NCBI GenBank assembly: GCA_017478485.1
Contig: JAFVDI010000038.1
Span: 1 to 64,000, forward strand
DNA: 64,000 nt
Direction: 5' to 3'
DNA from: Clostridiales bacterium
GTDB taxonomy: Bacteria > Bacillota > Clostridia > Saccharofermentanales > Saccharofermentanaceae
Under the pieces are notes generated by a model, which saw only the letters and a list, made by a program, of their open reading frames with translations, had not been told where the DNA came from and made no database searches. This document shows positions 16,861-24,690 of this stretch, piece after piece. The translations under genes were made by a program, and so were the position numbers. Numbering within the stretch: the stretch's first letter is position 1; each line of letters opens with the position of its first letter.

Positions 16861-18171
16861 ATGAGATTAAAGATTACGGCTTTGATTCTTGTTCTGGCGA
16901 TGGCGGTTTCTCTGTCATCATGTTCCAAGTCATTGGGGCCTGAGACTCTTCCTGAAACTACTCTGCCGACAACGACTGAGACTTCTGCGACTGAAACGAC
17001 AACTCCGGCCCCTACGGAAACAGAGCCTTTGGGACCTGAACCTACCAGTGTTCCGGTTGTTACCAAATCGCCTGTAAAGACATACGGAATGCTTTCCGTA
17101 TCTAACGGACAGCTTATCTCTTCAAAGACAAAGCAGGCTGTTGTTCTCAGGGGAATGAGTTCTGACGTCCTGAGCGAATGTGCTGGTTTCTTCGGCGCAG
17201 AAACAGTAAAGACGCTTGCTGAAGACTGGGGTATTGACGTTCTCAGGCTCGCGGTTCCTGCAGACAGCGTTACTGAATCTTATGTTAAGAATTCCGAGAA
17301 GTATTTTAAACAGACTTGTGAGATCATCGATCTCTGTGTTGCGCAGGGTATATATGTAATCGTTGACTGGCATATAAGTGCTACCGGCAATCCTGCGACT
17401 AACCAGAAAAAGGCTGTTGATTTTTTTACCAGAATCGCAGGCGTTTATGCTGACAGTCCGAATCTTATATATGAGATCTGCAATGAACCTAACGGAACCA
17501 AAACGATCAAGAATAAAAAGGGCAAAAACGAAAAAGTAAATATCGAATGGGGAAATACCGTCAAGCCTTATGCAGAAGCGGTTATCAAGGCAATCAGAAC
17601 TATCGATAAGGATAATGTGATCATCGTCGGAACATCCGACTGGTGCCGCGATATCGATAAAGCTGCACAGAGTCCGATTAAGGGCGCAAACATTGCTTAT
17701 TCGGTGCATTTCAATGCTTATACAGACGGCGTAGAACTTCAGGAGAAGATCACTAATGCCAAGACAGCAGGACTTTGCGTTATCGCGACCGAATGGAAGT
17801 CTACTGATTCTTCTGGCGTAAGCGCGCCTCATGCAGAGAATACCGCTAAGTGGCTTGATTTCCTTGAAGAGAACAAGATAAGCTGGTGCAATTCGTATAT
17901 CGGCGGAAACAACTCTTCAAGTTCAAATGCGCTTATTTTCGGCGGTGAGAGATATACACTTGAAGATATCTTTGCAGGCCACTGGCCTCAGGGTCTTCTT
18001 TCGGAATCAGGAGCGCTTGTAAGAGACAGGCTCTTGGCTGCAAAGGGCGTTGCCCAGCCTGAGGTAAAGCCCGAAGACATGCCTTCGGAATTCCCGGATG
18101 ATTTTGGTGATGACGAGCCCGGTGATGATTCAGATGATGCTCCTGACAGCGAAGATAAGCCTGAAGAATGA
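16861..18171 (+). CDS. Glycoside hydrolase family 5 lipoprotein (endo-beta-glucanase type)
   Basis: This is a surface-anchored glycosidase likely to cut cellulose or a related beta-glucan. The 436-residue product has a lipoprotein signal ending AVSLSSC near residue 20, a Thr/Pro/Glu-rich linker to about residue 75, then the GH5 barrel. The acid/base Glu209 is in YEICNEPNG and the nucleophile Glu311 in IATEWKS. VDWHISA and YSVHFNAY match substrate-site strands of the bacterial cellulase subgroup. The last 40 residues are acidic (DDEPGDDSDD). The ATG at 16861 follows TTGAGGTG. No carbohydrate-binding or dockerin domain is visible. A GNAT gene overlaps its stop by four bases. Confidence 0.9.
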   Translation: MRLKITALILVLAMAVSLSSCSKSLGPETLPETTLPTTTETSATETTTPAPTETEPLGPEPTSVPVVTKSPVKTYGMLSVSNGQLISSKTKQAVVLRGMSSDVLSECAGFFGAETVKTLAEDWGIDVLRLAVPADSVTESYVKNSEKYFKQTCEIIDLCVAQGIYVIVDWHISATGNPATNQKKAVDFFTRIAGVYADSPNLIYEICNEPNGTKTIKNKKGKNEKVNIEWGNTVKPYAEAVIKAIRTIDKDNVIIVGTSDWCRDIDKAAQSPIKGANIAYSVHFNAYTDGVELQEKITNAKTAGLCVIATEWKSTDSSGVSAPHAENTAKWLDFLEENKISWCNSYIGGNNSSSSNALIFGGERYTLEDIFAGHWPQGLLSESGALVRDRLLAAKGVAQPEVKPEDMPSEFPDDFGDDEPGDDSDDAPDSEDKPEE

Positions 18172-18755
18172 GCTATCAGATAGCAAATAAGCGCGGAAGA
18201 AATGAAATTTTTGCGATCGAGACCGAAAGGCTCAGGCTATCGGTCTTAAGAAAGAGCGATGCTCAGCGTGTTGCGGATTATTTCATAAAGAACCGTGATT
18301 TCCACAGGGAGTTCGCTCAGACTCATCCGGATTCATATTTCACATTGCCTGAACAAAAGGAATTTCTGGCATATGACTGCGATTCTTTTCTGGACGGTAC
18401 GCTTGTTCCTCTATGGATAACTTTAAAGGACGGTAAAGAGATAATCGGAAGGGTTTCGTTCTTTAATCTGGCTTACGGCGGAATGATGAGCTGTGCCGTC
18501 GGATACCATCTTGATAAGGATCACACCGGAAAAGGCTATATGACCGAAGCTTTGGAAGCGGCGTGCAGTTTTATGTTCAAGGAATATAAGATGCACAGGA
18601 TCGAGGCATTCATACTTCCGGAGAACGAAAAGTCCATCAGCCTTATCAGACGGGCAGGTTTTACGGCAGAAGGAAAGAGGGTGTCTTACATGCACATAAA
18701 CGGCAGGTACAGAGACCACGAAGCATTCTATCTGTTAGAGCCTGACTACCGTTGA
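18168..18755 (+). CDS. GNAT-family N-acetyltransferase (RimJ/RimL type)
   Basis: The 195-residue protein transfers an acetyl group from acetyl-CoA to an amine. It shows the Acetyltransf_3 pattern: the opening ETERLRLSVLRKSDAQRV, the central YHLDKDHTGKGYMTEALEA with the CoA-binding Gly-Lys-Gly, and the late NEKSISLIRRAGFTAEGK. RimJ/RimL relatives act on ribosomal proteins or other N-termini, but many members modify small molecules. The target is not known. Its ATG overlaps the GH5 stop (ATGA), so the two are translationally coupled. Confidence 0.9.
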   Translation: MSYQIANKRGRNEIFAIETERLRLSVLRKSDAQRVADYFIKNRDFHREFAQTHPDSYFTLPEQKEFLAYDCDSFLDGTLVPLWITLKDGKEIIGRVSFFNLAYGGMMSCAVGYHLDKDHTGKGYMTEALEAACSFMFKEYKMHRIEAFILPENEKSISLIRRAGFTAEGKRVSYMHINGRYRDHEAFYLLEPDYR

Positions 18756-18842
18756 TTTAGTTTGTAATAAAAATAATACAAATTTTTATGAAAAATATGT
18801 AATAATACATATGATGAATAAATATATGTGGAGGTGATACAC

Positions 18843-19277
18843 GTGAACAGCAAAATGACGGCTGTAAAGCTTTCTGCCGGAATGCTTATCGGCGTAATGG
18901 CTTTAAGTGCTGTTGCATGCGGAAAGAAGAGCAAGCCTACTATTGACACCGCTCCGTCCACTTCATTGATAACTACCACAACAACTACTGCGCCTACAAC
19001 GTCGCTTCAGGTTTATAAGGGCCCTCTTACCAACGATCAGCAGGTTACCTGGAAGGAAACCACACTTGATCAGCAGGTTACTTATTATGCAAAGGTTACT
19101 AAGGGTGAGTTCCTCAACCTTAGAAAAGGTCCCGGCACTGAATATACAAAGATCGGCACTCTTTCAAGAGGACAGACAGTCGTAGTCGTAGCAAGAACAA
19201 GCAACGGCTGGTACAAGACGATAGACGGCTTCTACGCTTCAGAAACCTATCTTACAAAGAAACCGCCGACGGCATAA
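18843..19277 (+). CDS. SH3-domain lipoprotein
   Basis: The 144-residue product has a lipoprotein signal ending ALSAVAC near residue 27, a Ser/Thr-rich linker (about 30-60) and one bacterial SH3 domain at about residues 85-140 with GEFLNLRKGPGTEYTKIG and NGWYKTIDGFYASETYL. Bacterial SH3 domains usually bind peptidoglycan, so it is probably a wall-associated surface protein. The GTG at 18843 is chosen because GGAGGTGAT lies directly before it. The upstream ATG at 18828 overlaps that site. It is transcribed alone or with the tRNA genes downstream. Confidence 0.82.
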   Translation: MNSKMTAVKLSAGMLIGVMALSAVACGKKSKPTIDTAPSTSLITTTTTTAPTTSLQVYKGPLTNDQQVTWKETTLDQQVTYYAKVTKGEFLNLRKGPGTEYTKIGTLSRGQTVVVVARTSNGWYKTIDGFYASETYLTKKPPTA

Positions 19278-19286
19278 TTTTTACTG

Positions 19287-19315
19287 TTGATTTATTTCGG
19301 ACGTTAGTGTAACAT
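19287..19315 (+). promoter_or_regulatory. Promoter of the tRNA-Gly/tRNA-Arg unit
   Basis: TTGATT (19287-19292), a 17-base spacer and TAACAT (19310-19315) would start RNA near 19322, inside the hairpin that precedes tRNA-Gly. Confidence 0.5.
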
Positions 19316-19319
19316 TTAC

Positions 19320-19343
19320 TTCGCTGAAAATGATTTCAGCGAA
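19320..19343. repeat. Perfect inverted repeat just before tRNA-Gly
   Basis: TTCGCTGAAA and TTTCAGCGAA form a 10-base stem with a 4-base loop, ending four bases before the tRNA. There is no T-run, so it is not a normal terminator. It may be an operator or a 5' hairpin of the precursor RNA. Confidence 0.6.
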
Positions 19344-19347
19344 ATAT

Positions 19348-19421
19348 GCGAGTGTAGTTCAATGGTAGAACTTCAGCCTTCCAAGCTGACCACGTGGGTT
19401 CGATTCCCATCACTCGCTCCA
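19348..19421 (+). tRNA. tRNA-Gly (UCC)
   Basis: A full cloverleaf can be drawn: acceptor GCGAGTG with CACTCGC, D-arm with GTTCAATGGTAGAAC, anticodon loop CTTCCAA giving UCC, T-arm GGGTTCGATTCCC, and an encoded CCA end. The gene is 74 bases with CCA and touches the next tRNA without any spacer. Confidence 0.97.
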
Positions 19422-19498
19422 GGGTCATTAGCTCAGCTGGATAGAGCAACAGCCTTCTAAGCTGTGGGCCGGAGGTTCGAGTCCCCCATGGCTCACCA
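19422..19498 (+). tRNA. tRNA-Arg (UCU)
   Basis: The cloverleaf has acceptor GGGTCAT with ATGGCTC (including G-U pairs), D-arm AGCTCAGCTGGATAGAGC, anticodon loop CTTCTAA giving UCU, a T-arm with GGTTCGAGTCC, and an encoded CCA. It begins at the base after the CCA of tRNA-Gly and is followed by a terminator. Confidence 0.96.
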
Positions 19499-19512
19499 AT
19501 TAAAAAAGAAAG

Positions 19513-19548
19513 ACCTCTTTCTATCGCAAGATGAAAGAGGTTTTTTAT
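19513..19548 (+). terminator. Terminator of the tRNA-Gly/Arg unit
   Basis: ACCTCTTTC pairs with GAAAGAGGT and six T follow. Confidence 0.85.
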
Positions 19549-19619
19549 TGCTCTGAGCTGTTATACTGTTTTCTGCATATGATAAAATATTTTTAACCTT
19601 GGAATAAGGAGGGATGATC

Positions 19620-20279
19620 ATGTTTTGCATTAAATGCGGGAAACCTTTAAATGAAGGGGCTTCTTTCTGCTCTAACTGCGGCACTCCGGCAGGAGAGGCT
19701 TCACAGGCTCCTCAAACGCCTCAGGCTCCGCAGCCGCTTCAAGACGGAACTTCGATAAATGTTTCTTATGACGAGTCTTCTCAGCAGGTTATTCCTTATG
19801 AACCGCCTGTTATGGAAGGCGGCAATATCATTATTCCTGTACACAGACGTTACAGGATCTTTTGTCCTGACTGCGGTCATGTAACTGACAATATCAAGAA
19901 AGATACTTCTGCTGGTTATCCTTGCCCCGTATGCGGTAAGGCTTATGCTTATGCAGGTCAGCTGCTGATGTACAGACAACCGGATTTTTATCTGTTACAT
20001 GCCATACAAAAGACCCCGGTCATGTTAGACGGCAGGGAGTGTGGTGATCTTGTAGACAGAGACCCCGTAAGACTAATGCTTGGTCCTGGTACGCATATGG
20101 TAACTGTCGGCGGTTATGGTTTACACCGTCCGCAGCAGTATCAGATCACCGTGACGCCTGAATTCAATACATTTGCCTTTAAGTTCCAGCTTGTCTATAC
20201 AGGTCCGTTCACTTATCCGGGCAGGGGTACAATCAACGAATTTAAGCCTTGCAGGCCTGAAGATATACCGAATATCTGA
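19620..20279 (+). CDS. Double zinc-ribbon protein of unknown function
   Basis: The 219-residue protein has an N-terminal zinc ribbon (FCIKCGKPL and FCSNCGTPA, residues 2-22), a Pro/Gln-rich linker (about 28-48), a second four-cysteine ribbon (FCPDCGHVT and PCPVCGKAY, about 81-105), and a C-terminal beta-rich part with no motif I recognise. No membrane helix is seen. The ATG at 19620 is used because GGAGGG lies six bases before it. The ATG at 19614 would touch that site. It stands alone between two terminators. Proteins with this ribbon pair are often scaffold or regulatory factors, but I do not assign a role. Confidence 0.75.
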   Translation: MFCIKCGKPLNEGASFCSNCGTPAGEASQAPQTPQAPQPLQDGTSINVSYDESSQQVIPYEPPVMEGGNIIIPVHRRYRIFCPDCGHVTDNIKKDTSAGYPCPVCGKAYAYAGQLLMYRQPDFYLLHAIQKTPVMLDGRECGDLVDRDPVRLMLGPGTHMVTVGGYGLHRPQQYQITVTPEFNTFAFKFQLVYTGPFTYPGRGTINEFKPCRPEDIPNI

Positions 20280-20301
20280 AACGAATCAAATGTTGTCCAA
20301 T

Positions 20302-20338
20302 ATAAGGTTGTTCGATTATGCGGACAACCTTATTTCTT
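20302..20338 (+). terminator. Terminator after the zinc-ribbon gene
   Basis: ATAAGGTTGTTCG pairs with CGGACAACCTTAT over 13 positions (one G-U) and TTCTT follows. Confidence 0.75.
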
Positions 20339-20372
20339 GTGGATTTGCCCTTGAAGGATATTGAAATCTTTG

Positions 20373-20381
20373 TGTTATAAT
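20373..20381 (+). promoter_or_regulatory. Extended -10 promoter of the topoisomerase operon
   Basis: TGTTATAAT lies 48 bases before the B-subunit start. A TTGAAG box is present upstream with a long spacer of 19. Confidence 0.45.
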
Positions 20382-20428
20382 CGAACAAGACTTATATAAA
20401 TAATTAATAATAAGGAGTTCGGGAAATT

Positions 20429-22423
20429 ATGCCGGGTAAGAAAGATTACGGCAACGAGAGTATTTCGATGCTCAAGGGTGCTGACAGAGTCAGACTCAGG
20501 CCTGCCGTTATTTTCGGATCAGATAATCTCGAAGGATGCATCCATTCCTTTTTCGAGATCCTGTCCAATTCCATCGATGAAGCGCGCGAAGGTTACGGAG
20601 ATAAGATAATTGTCACGAGATTCCCTGACGGTACTATCGAAGTTGAGGACTTCGGACGCGGAATCCCGCTTGATTATAATGCCAAAGAAGGAAGATATAA
20701 CTGGGAGCTTGTTTACTGCGAGCTCTATGCGGGCGGTAAATACAATAACAACAGTTCGGGCGATTATGAGTTTTCGTTGGGACTTAACGGACTCGGTGCA
20801 TGTGCTACACAGTATGCTTCAGAGTTCTTCGAAGTAACGGTCTTCCGTGATAAGACGAAGTATTCCATGTCTTTCCGCAAGGGAAGCCCTGTAACGGATC
20901 TTCAGTCAGAGCCTTACAGGTTCCTGCGTACGGGTACGATCCAGCGCTGGAAGCCTGATACAGAGGTCTTTACCGAGACCATAATCCCGCTTGAAGTATT
21001 TAAAGAGATCATCAAACGTCAGTCAGTCATCAACAGCGGTATCGAGTTTATCCTCAAGGATGCAGAGACCGGCGAGGAGTTCTCGTACATTTATCCTGAC
21101 GGCATCAAGGGATATGTTGATGAATTAAGTGACATGAAGGGCTTTACCGAGACTTACACATTCTCCGGCGAAGGCAGGGGCAGAGATAAGGAAGACCGTG
21201 ACGAGTATAAGGTCAGGGCGGAAGTCGCTTTCTGCTTCAATAACGAAGTAAATGCTCTTGAATATTTTCACAACTCCAGCTTCCTCGAGCACGGCGGATC
21301 ACCTGATAAGGCCGTAAGGAACGCTTTTGTAGCCGAGATCGATAAGCAGATCAAGTTGAAGGAAAAGTATAAGGCCAATGAATCCAAGATCACGTTCCAG
21401 GATATTGCGGATTCACTGATCCTTGTAACTAATACGTTCTCCACGCAGACATCTTATGAGAACCAGACGAAGAAAGCCATCAACAACAAGTTTATTCAGG
21501 ACTTCATGACACAGCTCATCAGGGATAACCTTGAGATCTGGTTTATCGAGAACAAGGATTTCGCTGCAAAGACGATCGAGCAGATCCTTATAAACAAGCG
21601 TGCCAGGGAGAATGCCGAGAAGGCTAAGGTCAACATCAAGAAGACCCTCATGGGCAAGGTCGATATCAACAACAGGATCAAGAAGTTCGTTGACTGCAGG
21701 ACAAAGGATGTTGCAAAGCGCGAACTCTATATAGTTGAGGGTGATTCGGCTTTGGGTTCCGTTAAGCTCGGCCGCGACGCCGAATTCCAGGCCGTTATGC
21801 CCGTAAGAGGTAAGATATTGAACTGTCTTAAGGCAGATTACGCAACGATCTTCAAGAGTGAGATCATCACGGATCTCCTTAAGGTATTAGGATGCGGAGT
21901 CGAGATCAAGAATAAGCACACCAAGGATATGAGTGCTTTCAATCTTGATGACCTAAGGTGGAATAAGATAATAATCTGTACCGATGCCGACGTCGACGGA
22001 TTCCAGATCAGGACACTGATCCTTGCAATGCTTTACAGACTTACGCCGACTCTCATCGAGAAAGGTTATGTCTATGTAGCGGAGTCTCCGCTTTTCGAGA
22101 TTACATACAGGCCAAAGGGAAAGAATGCCAAGGAAGAGACTTACTTTGCTTTTAACGAGAAAGAGAAGACCGAGATCCTTGCAAAGGTCGATCCCAAGCT
22201 CTGCACGATACAGCGATCTAAAGGTTTGGGTGAGAATGAGCCTGAGATGATGTGGCAGACCACTATGAATCCGAAGTCGAGAAGACTTATCAAAGCTTGT
22301 CCCGAAGATGCACAGAGGACAGCTGAAGTCTTTGATCTGCTTCTCGGCGACAATCTTGCAGGAAGAAAACTCCATATCGAGACTGACGGTAAGAAATACC
22401 TCGATATGCTTGATCTAGGGTGA
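20429..22423 (+). CDS. Type IIA DNA topoisomerase B subunit (ParE/GyrB-like, divergent)
   Basis: This is the ATPase and Toprim subunit of a topoisomerase that changes DNA linking number by passing one duplex through another. The 664-residue product has the GHKL ATP site (EILSNSIDEAREG, EDFGRGIPL, GLNGLGACATQYAS) and the transducer to about residue 400. The Toprim domain has LYIVEGDSALGS and ICTDADVDGFQIRT, followed by the tail with MNPKSRRL. Key residues are kept, but EGDSALGS and GFQIRT differ from the usual EGDSAGGS and GAHIRT. This marks a divergent paralog rather than the housekeeping GyrB. The A subunit follows after five bases. Confidence 0.88.
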   Translation: MPGKKDYGNESISMLKGADRVRLRPAVIFGSDNLEGCIHSFFEILSNSIDEAREGYGDKIIVTRFPDGTIEVEDFGRGIPLDYNAKEGRYNWELVYCELYAGGKYNNNSSGDYEFSLGLNGLGACATQYASEFFEVTVFRDKTKYSMSFRKGSPVTDLQSEPYRFLRTGTIQRWKPDTEVFTETIIPLEVFKEIIKRQSVINSGIEFILKDAETGEEFSYIYPDGIKGYVDELSDMKGFTETYTFSGEGRGRDKEDRDEYKVRAEVAFCFNNEVNALEYFHNSSFLEHGGSPDKAVRNAFVAEIDKQIKLKEKYKANESKITFQDIADSLILVTNTFSTQTSYENQTKKAINNKFIQDFMTQLIRDNLEIWFIENKDFAAKTIEQILINKRARENAEKAKVNIKKTLMGKVDINNRIKKFVDCRTKDVAKRELYIVEGDSALGSVKLGRDAEFQAVMPVRGKILNCLKADYATIFKSEIITDLLKVLGCGVEIKNKHTKDMSAFNLDDLRWNKIIICTDADVDGFQIRTLILAMLYRLTPTLIEKGYVYVAESPLFEITYRPKGKNAKEETYFAFNEKEKTEILAKVDPKLCTIQRSKGLGENEPEMMWQTTMNPKSRRLIKACPEDAQRTAEVFDLLLGDNLAGRKLHIETDGKKYLDMLDLG

Positions 22424-22428
22424 TGTAA

Positions 22429-24690
22429 ATGGCACGAAAGAAAAAAGAAGATATCAATTCAGATTCCTTAAAGAGCAGGCTTACTGACAGTAATGCAAAG
22501 GATATGCCGGCAATAGACCAGCCTATTACCGACATGCTCGAGATCAACTACATGCCGTATGCAATGAGCGTCATTGTATCGCGTGCAATTCCTGAGATCG
22601 ACGGCTTTAAGCCTTCGCACAGAAAGCTTCTCTATACCATGTATAAGATGGGACTTTTGGGCGGCAACAGGACCAAGTCCGCAAATGTTGTCGGTCAGAC
22701 CATGAAGCTTAATCCTCACGGAGACCAGGCTATCTATGACACGATGGTAAGACTTACCAGAGGCAACGGTTCATTGCTTCATCCGTTCGTTGATTCCAAG
22801 GGTAACTTCGGTAAGCAGTATTCGAGGGACATGCAGTGTGCTGCTCCGAGATATACCGAAGTAAGGCTCGAGAAGATCTGTGAGGAGATCTTCAAGGGCA
22901 TAGACAGAGATGCCGTCGACATGATCGATAACTATGACGGTACACTTAAAGAACCGGCTCTGCTTCCTACGACTTTCCCTGCGGTCCTCGTTAATGCTAA
23001 CCAGGGTATTGCCGTCGGTATGGCATCCAATATCTGTTCATTTAACCTTGCTGAAGTTTGCGCAGCCACAGAAGCTTACATGAAGGATCCTTCATGTGAT
23101 CTTTTGGAGATCATGCCAGCACCGGACTTCTCCGGAGGCGGAAAGATCCTTTATGACAAGGACCAGATGCGAGCCATCTATGACAGCGGAAAGGGTACAT
23201 TCTCGGTAAGAGCTAAATACAGGGTGGATAAATCCAATAACCTGATCGAGATCACAGAGATACCTTATTCCACGAGCGTTGAAGCTATCATCGATAATAT
23301 CGCAGATCTTGTTAAGAGCGGTAAGGCAAGAGAGATTGCCGATATCAGAGACGAGACAGACCTTGACGGTCTTAAGATCACGATCGACTGCAAGAGGGGA
23401 ACCGATCATGAGCAGCTCATGACAAAACTCTTCAGATTTACAAAGCTCGAAGACACTTTCTCCTGCAACTTCAATATCCTGATCGACGGCACGCCGAGAG
23501 TCATGGGCATTTCCCAGATCATCGACGAGTGGCTTAAGTGGAGAAGGAGCTGCGTTTCGAGAGAATTGCGGTTTAACCTTGATAAGATGAAGAAGAAGCT
23601 TCATCTTTTGGACGGTCTTGCTGTAATTCTTTTGGACATCGATAAGGCAATAAAGATCATCAGAGAGACTGAACTTGAAGCTGATGTTATCCCTAACCTC
23701 ATGAACGGTTTCGGTATCGATGAGGAGCAGGCTGAATATGTTGCTGAGATCAAGCTCCGCAACATCAATAAGCAGTATATCCTCAACAGGATCGCCGACA
23801 GGGACAAGCTCAAGGCTGACATCGCCGATACTGAGGATATCCTGGGAAGCCCCAGAAGGATCAACGGCCTTATTGTAAAGACGCTCAGGGAAGTCTCAGA
23901 GAAATACGGACAGCCCAGAAAGTCCGAGCTTGTCAGGATGGAAGAGACAGAGACATTTGTTGAATCCGCCGTTATCCCTGATTACAGGCTCCATCTCATG
24001 CTCACACGTCACGGATATCTTAAGAAGCACACCATGAAATCACTTCAGAGTGCAGGTGAGCTCAAGACTAAAGATGATGATGAGATCTTCATGGGCTTTG
24101 AGTGCGAGAACAGATCTGATCTCCTTATCTTTACCGATAAGTGCAATCTTTATAAAACGCACGTCTACGATATCACTGATACCAAGCCGGGCGATCTCGG
24201 TCACTTCCTTAACTCGGAACTTGAGATGGAAGACGGCGAGAGGCCTATGTTCATGATCTCAACGACGGATTACAAGGGAATACTCTTTATCGCGTTTGAG
24301 AACGGCAAGGCGGCGAGATTCCCGATCAGTACATATGAGACAAAACAGAACCGTAAAAAGCTTGTTAACGCATTCTTTGACGGAAGCAGGCCGGTCGGCT
24401 TCAAGTTCCTTGCAGAAGACGAGGATCCTGATATGGTTGCCACGAGCAGCATTGACAAGGCTGTCATTTTCAAATGCTCGCTTGTTCCTCTTAAGACGAC
24501 AAGGACAACACAGGGCGTACAGCTTCTCCTTTCGAAGAAGGGCTCTGTATTGAGAAGCCTGTCATTGCTTGATGAAGTGGAAGTAGAGGATCCTGAGTAT
24601 TACAGGATCAGGAAGCTTCCTGCGATCGGTTATTACATAAGGGAGAAATCCCTAGAGGCAAAGCAGATGAGCTTTGATGATCTGAAGTGA
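22429..24690 (+). CDS. Type IIA DNA topoisomerase A subunit (ParC/GyrA-like, divergent)
   Basis: This is the breakage-reunion subunit paired with the B subunit. The 753-residue product has the winged-helix domain with the catalytic Tyr142 in AAPRYTEVRL, the tower and coiled coil to about residue 500, and a C-terminal domain with weak beta-pinwheel blades. The quinolone-determining loop reads HGDQAIYD, with Gln100 where fluoroquinolone-sensitive enzymes have Ser or Thr. The gyrase-specific GyrA box is not visible, so it is closer to topoisomerase IV in design. It overlaps the start of the next gene by four bases. The housekeeping gyrase is not in the window. Confidence 0.88.
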   Translation: MARKKKEDINSDSLKSRLTDSNAKDMPAIDQPITDMLEINYMPYAMSVIVSRAIPEIDGFKPSHRKLLYTMYKMGLLGGNRTKSANVVGQTMKLNPHGDQAIYDTMVRLTRGNGSLLHPFVDSKGNFGKQYSRDMQCAAPRYTEVRLEKICEEIFKGIDRDAVDMIDNYDGTLKEPALLPTTFPAVLVNANQGIAVGMASNICSFNLAEVCAATEAYMKDPSCDLLEIMPAPDFSGGGKILYDKDQMRAIYDSGKGTFSVRAKYRVDKSNNLIEITEIPYSTSVEAIIDNIADLVKSGKAREIADIRDETDLDGLKITIDCKRGTDHEQLMTKLFRFTKLEDTFSCNFNILIDGTPRVMGISQIIDEWLKWRRSCVSRELRFNLDKMKKKLHLLDGLAVILLDIDKAIKIIRETELEADVIPNLMNGFGIDEEQAEYVAEIKLRNINKQYILNRIADRDKLKADIADTEDILGSPRRINGLIVKTLREVSEKYGQPRKSELVRMEETETFVESAVIPDYRLHLMLTRHGYLKKHTMKSLQSAGELKTKDDDEIFMGFECENRSDLLIFTDKCNLYKTHVYDITDTKPGDLGHFLNSELEMEDGERPMFMISTTDYKGILFIAFENGKAARFPISTYETKQNRKKLVNAFFDGSRPVGFKFLAEDEDPDMVATSSIDKAVIFKCSLVPLKTTRTTQGVQLLLSKKGSVLRSLSLLDEVEVEDPEYYRIRKLPAIGYYIREKSLEAKQMSFDDLK

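Noticed and set aside
22688..22694. TTGTCGG in the topoisomerase A gene (another copy at 47836-47842 in comEC)
   Set aside because: These are single copies inside coding sequence without the 10-base tandem arrangement and are probably chance.
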